Below are positions 60,401-64,000 of a stretch of 64,000 nt of DNA, piece after piece. Every line of letters begins with the position of its first letter. Position 1 is the stretch's first letter. The notes below the pieces were generated by a model. The model was not told where the DNA came from. It made no database searches and was given only the letters and a program-made list of their open reading frames with translations. The position numbers were made by a program, and so were the translations under genes. This DNA comes from Balanoglossus misakiensis. Lineage: Eukaryota; Hemichordata. The stretch is taken from NCBI GenBank assembly GCA_040954595.2, contig CM082594.2, forward strand, positions 8,990,001 to 9,054,000. The letters run 5' to 3'.

Positions 60401-60661
60401 AATTGGATTTATGAAAATGATAAAAATTACAATGATAATGTCGTTAAAAGTTCTCAAAAAAAAAAAGAAATAGAAAAATAAGTGGTCTCGAACCAACATC
60501 AGTTAACACCTTCAGGTAAAAGGCAAGCCTTCCTGAACCCTTCGCCATCACGATGTGTTCTAGAAACAGTTGGAAATTTACCGCACTATATTGCAGCATA
60601 ACTACCATGATCTTATTTGCACCGCAGCGGTGCAAATTCTTATTTGCACCGCAGCGGTGCA

Positions 60662-63600
60662 GACTGTATACAGTCGTTTGCGGGCGCTCTGTAACGCTGG
60701 TCCCAGAAAGATTTTTGTGCTGGCTATGGTTACAGAAATGCTCGACTGTGTGTTCCCATAGTTTAGCGCCACCATTCCATCCATGCGGCTTCATGCTGCG
60801 CTAAAGTCTAGTCCAATACATCAGAAGTATTTTTGTCGCGGTGTGTGGGGGTGGGGGTATTACCTAAAGTATTCGTGCTTGAGTCAGTGCGCTTGAGTCC
60901 ACAGACCATTCCGCCGTTGGTGGCGTTTTTCCGGTACAAACGGTCCATCCATACCACAGGGGCGTACCCGTATTGTATAAATCCTCTTCACTGCTGGGAT
61001 TCTGCTCCGCTATAAATATCGTGTCTGTCGCCTTCCAAGAGAGCTCATGGTTCTTCAGTCGCAAGACGGTGCGGCTTGCATCAAAGGGCAGCCAGGCGCC
61101 GGGATGTCTGGCTTGTGGATATCGCCTTTCTCACATACGGCCAACAACTGAGTAAACAGAACTGTAAAACCACAACTCGTCCACTTAACTTAAAAGGTGA
61201 TTTGTCACGTTTTCCAGTAATTTGTTGAAAAGGACGAGAAAGGTCCTTGTATCAATAACAGCGATCTTATTACCCCGGGTTATGATATAAGCGAAAAATG
61301 CCAACCCTCTCGACATGCTCATAAATTTAAGAATGTCAATACACTGGTGCGATTTTATCTTGACAAAGATTCTGTGCTTGACAAACGGTAAATCGAAATT
61401 CTCATACATAGACAGGCCTTTGAAACATCATAGAGATCGAGTAGTCTACGAAACACGTGATTTTTTCCTAGTTATTACTATGCTAGAATCTGACGAGAGA
61501 GAAATGTGTATGACTAATAAATGTGGATTTCCCAAATCCTGACCGACGAGTGGTCAACGAAGTTCATGGACAAATTTTTGCCGTTATGGATGTCAATAAG
61601 TCGTATTATTTGTCGATGTGGTCAACTGAAAGGAAATCCTCGTCACTGAACGTGAACTTGATCCAGGAAGCTTGGTATTGCAAATTTCCGGAGATTGATA
61701 CTATTAGTGAAAATATTCCGTGTTTTCCGTTGATTTCCACCACTATCAGCGCCCCCACCAGCCCTCATCACTTTTTCCGAAGCTTGCACCTTCAACGCAC
61801 CTAACAAAGTATGAAAAATCGACGTTCCTGAAGACTAAACTTACTGTACTCGACAAACTTACTTCAAGAAGGTATACTTTTTATATCATTAAGGTCTTCA
61901 TATTGAAAGTAGCAATTAGGCAGTTTGACTACGTGAGATATTGTGTGCTAGACTATGCAAGGAAAACATAGGCTATGGTCCAGTGCACTACATTCAGTAC
62001 GTGATGCTAACACGCTTGACTAGGAATGCAAGAAGCTGATAATATTTTTCTCGATAGAGAATGATAAATCAGTCATTTACTGCCAAAAACTAAGTGTTTT
62101 TGACAAGCGAATCATATGACTGACACCAACAATTGTACATTTTTCCCCGGTTGACCTTTGACCGTTGCATTCTCTGTGGCGGAACGTCGCTCCTGAAGTG
62201 GACTGTAAACCTGTGACTGATTGCTTGATACAACTTGATGTCTGGCTGCGCCCCATAATTCTCCTTTAACTTGAAACGTGAAACTCGGACATGGAACAGC
62301 ATTACCTAAGAGATATTTTTTCGCCGTGGAATCAGATTTATTCCTGTCTCTGCAGAGAAACACACTCTGTTGAGTGCCATCAAACCGAGGAGACTCCCCT
62401 GCAAAGCTTATCGCGGCGAGACTGACGAGGTATACCTCTCCCTCTTGTCTGGGTGCGAGATCTCGCATAGTCTCGTGGAGTTCGAAAGTGGTCTATTGTT
62501 ACGCACGGTCCTGAAGCTAAGTAGATGAGGGAGTATAGTACTTTGTGATGGCACTCGGTGACTGGCAGTAGTTAATACGCTCTTTTACAATAAACACCAA
62601 ACACGGCAGCGGTGCAGATGTCAGAGGAGTTTACTAGGATGCAGTTACAAATGACCGTTCCCAAGTCGAATAACCGGCATAGTATGAAGCAGCCTGGAAA
62701 CCCGATCTTGGAAAGCATACTGCCGAGACAAGAGTTTTAGCCCACTGGGGTGTTTGCAAACATTTGAAATCACACCGTCTTACTTTGACGGCGCTCCCTA
62801 GCCCTAGGAATTCAATTTTCTGATCGCACGCAAGCGATACTAAGTGGATAACAACGGGCAAATTGGACATAAACAATGAAGGCAAAAAAAGTTAACAAAA
62901 GTAGCAGGGTACTCCTCTTGAGTTATGGCGATCTTTTGTTTTCATTAACGCAGTTTGACTCATAATCACGTCCGAGGGAAATTCGCTTGTGATATTTTCC
63001 GGATGACACTAGCGATTCTCTTCAGCGTCCAAAGAGCCTGTCAGTCTTTGAAATAGACTGTTTTCCGGACTCCACGAGATCCTGCGAGATATGACGTGTA
63101 GTTTATGTGGGAAGACAAAGAACATCCCATACATAACCCATAATGTAAAACTGCTGGTTGCTCACAACTTCTATGCAAAGCCTACTCTGTTTAATAACGT
63201 CTTGCACCTATGGCAATATTGGATGTCTCTTGCAAGCAATTAATTAACGATATTAACACATCGACGTTGACGAGATCTCCGGCGATCGTTGCTGCACGCG
63301 CGCCGTTCGCGGCTGTGATCATTCCCCCGGACCTCGCTTCCTCTTCAAACTTTCTATAGCGGTGAAGACGTGCGTTCGCGAGGAAATTTGTTGCGAAATG
63401 TGTGTTCATGGCTATCTCAAATGTCACACACACGAAATTAATTGAATCCGTATTGCGCTAGGGGTTGAAGACTGACATTGGGCACATTCGCTCATCCGTC
63501 GTAAATTCCCGGCATGTCAAAAAAAAGTTGTCTTCGCAAAGGCAGAGACTCCCGTGAAATTCCCAGCTCTCCCCAGAATCAAAGCTCAGCAAATATTTTG

Positions 63601-64000
63601 AAACATTACGTGTCGTCATTCGAGGCTTAACTTATGAAGTACAGAGGTTGTTTACGCAAGAATTGGACCTTAGCAAAAACAAAAGTGGAAAAAAATCCAG
63701 AACGAAACCACAAAGGAAACGATTTTTCGACGCCATGTTTTGAGTACAAGTTCCTGTACAACCTTTTCTTTCGCGAACTTTTAGGTTTGTCGTTCCGGCA
63801 AATTTGATCCTTTCCGACAAGCAGACGGAAAGATGTAACATAAGAAAAGGTCATACCAGGTTTCTGGTTCGATTTAAGACAAATTTTCCTGTGGATGCAC
63901 ACGAATTACAGCGCTGTGGTGTTAATGCGTTTCACAACAACAAAAAATGGAGGGGAAAAGTGACATACTGGTTGACATGTTGGTCACTGACAGATGCGGA
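60662..64000. other. Unassigned flank beyond the satellite
   Basis: Open frames of 60-118 codons occur on both strands (for example 62112-62468 and 63191-63409 minus), but none shows a known family or convincing splice signals. The stretch 63.2-63.4 kb is CpG-rich and could be near a promoter. Nothing can be supported further. Confidence 0.4.

Larger units (their letters stand above)
55670..60661. repeat. Tandem satellite array, ten units of about 450-550 bp
   Basis: Taking the ATTACAATGAT motif as unit start, units begin at 55670, 56119, 56642, 57190, 57738, 58262, 58806, 59356, 59904 and 60426; the last is cut at 60661. Unit 1 is the shortest (449 bp) and most diverged; the rest are about 522-550 bp and nearly identical. 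Length differences come mainly from an extra 23-bp piece beside the palindromes and from A-run length. Each later unit holds two GCACCGCAGCGGTGC palindromes, a tRNA-like promoter pair on the minus strand, and a conserved unique part. The small open frames are shared only because the units are near-identical; none looks like a real gene. Confidence 0.95.

Noticed and set aside
55715-60560. Functional tRNA genes in the satellite
   Set aside because: A- and B-box matches are good but the acceptor and T stems do not pair properly, so a tRNA-derived element is the better call.
55670-60661. CRISPR-like array
   Set aside because: Units are hundreds of bases long, contiguous and without unique spacers, in an animal genome; this is a satellite.
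63191-63409. Minus-strand frame starting MNTHFATNFLANARL, with GC-rich third positions
   Set aside because: It lies in CpG-rich DNA that could give this composition by chance; no homology or splice context could be shown.

Overview
The window is animal nuclear DNA: multi-exon genes with GT-AG introns and AATAAA signals, and chromatin, transcription and RNA-editing genes in single-copy, pre-vertebrate form. The KMT2C/KMT2D gene is one undivided gene carrying the KMT2C-type N-terminus. The best guess is a non-vertebrate deuterostome such as a lancelet or acorn worm; the sequence does not settle the species.

Layout. 1-6.6 kb: mostly unassigned, with one possible first exon (5256-5502, minus) behind a TATA box. 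6.6-10.1 kb: two tandem minus-strand genes for ectoine-synthase (EctC) family proteins, each a two-cupin protein with a bacterial-type EctC domain at its C-terminus. 10.6-12.8 kb: TMEM169 (minus). 13.16-16.1 kb: MLX (plus, 8 coding exons), head-to-head with TMEM169. 16.49-19.86 kb: an ARM-TIR-SAM protein (minus, 7 exons, 661 aa) with an N-myristoylation-type start. 20.9-23.1 kb: an ADAR2-type RNA editase (minus, 618 aa) with both dsRNA-binding domains and the deaminase in one exon. 24.0-53.65 kb: a complete KMT2C/D (MLL3/4) H3K4 methyltransferase gene (minus). I could resolve 49 coding exons with consistent phases, summing to 14,805 nt (4,934 aa). 55.67-60.66 kb: a tandem array of ten units of about 450-550 bp with hairpin palindromes and tRNA-like Pol III boxes. 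60.7-64 kb: nothing recognised.

The genes do not form a pathway. KMT2C/D and MLX act in transcription, the editase on double-stranded RNA, and the TIR protein probably in NAD-linked or innate signalling. The most unusual content is the pair of animal EctC genes (ectoine is a classical bacterial osmolyte), followed by a Cys-rich repeat block inside KMT2C/D, the ARM-TIR-SAM architecture, and the satellite array. Exon coordinates were read by hand from splice signals and reading-frame continuity; no search or transcript data were available.
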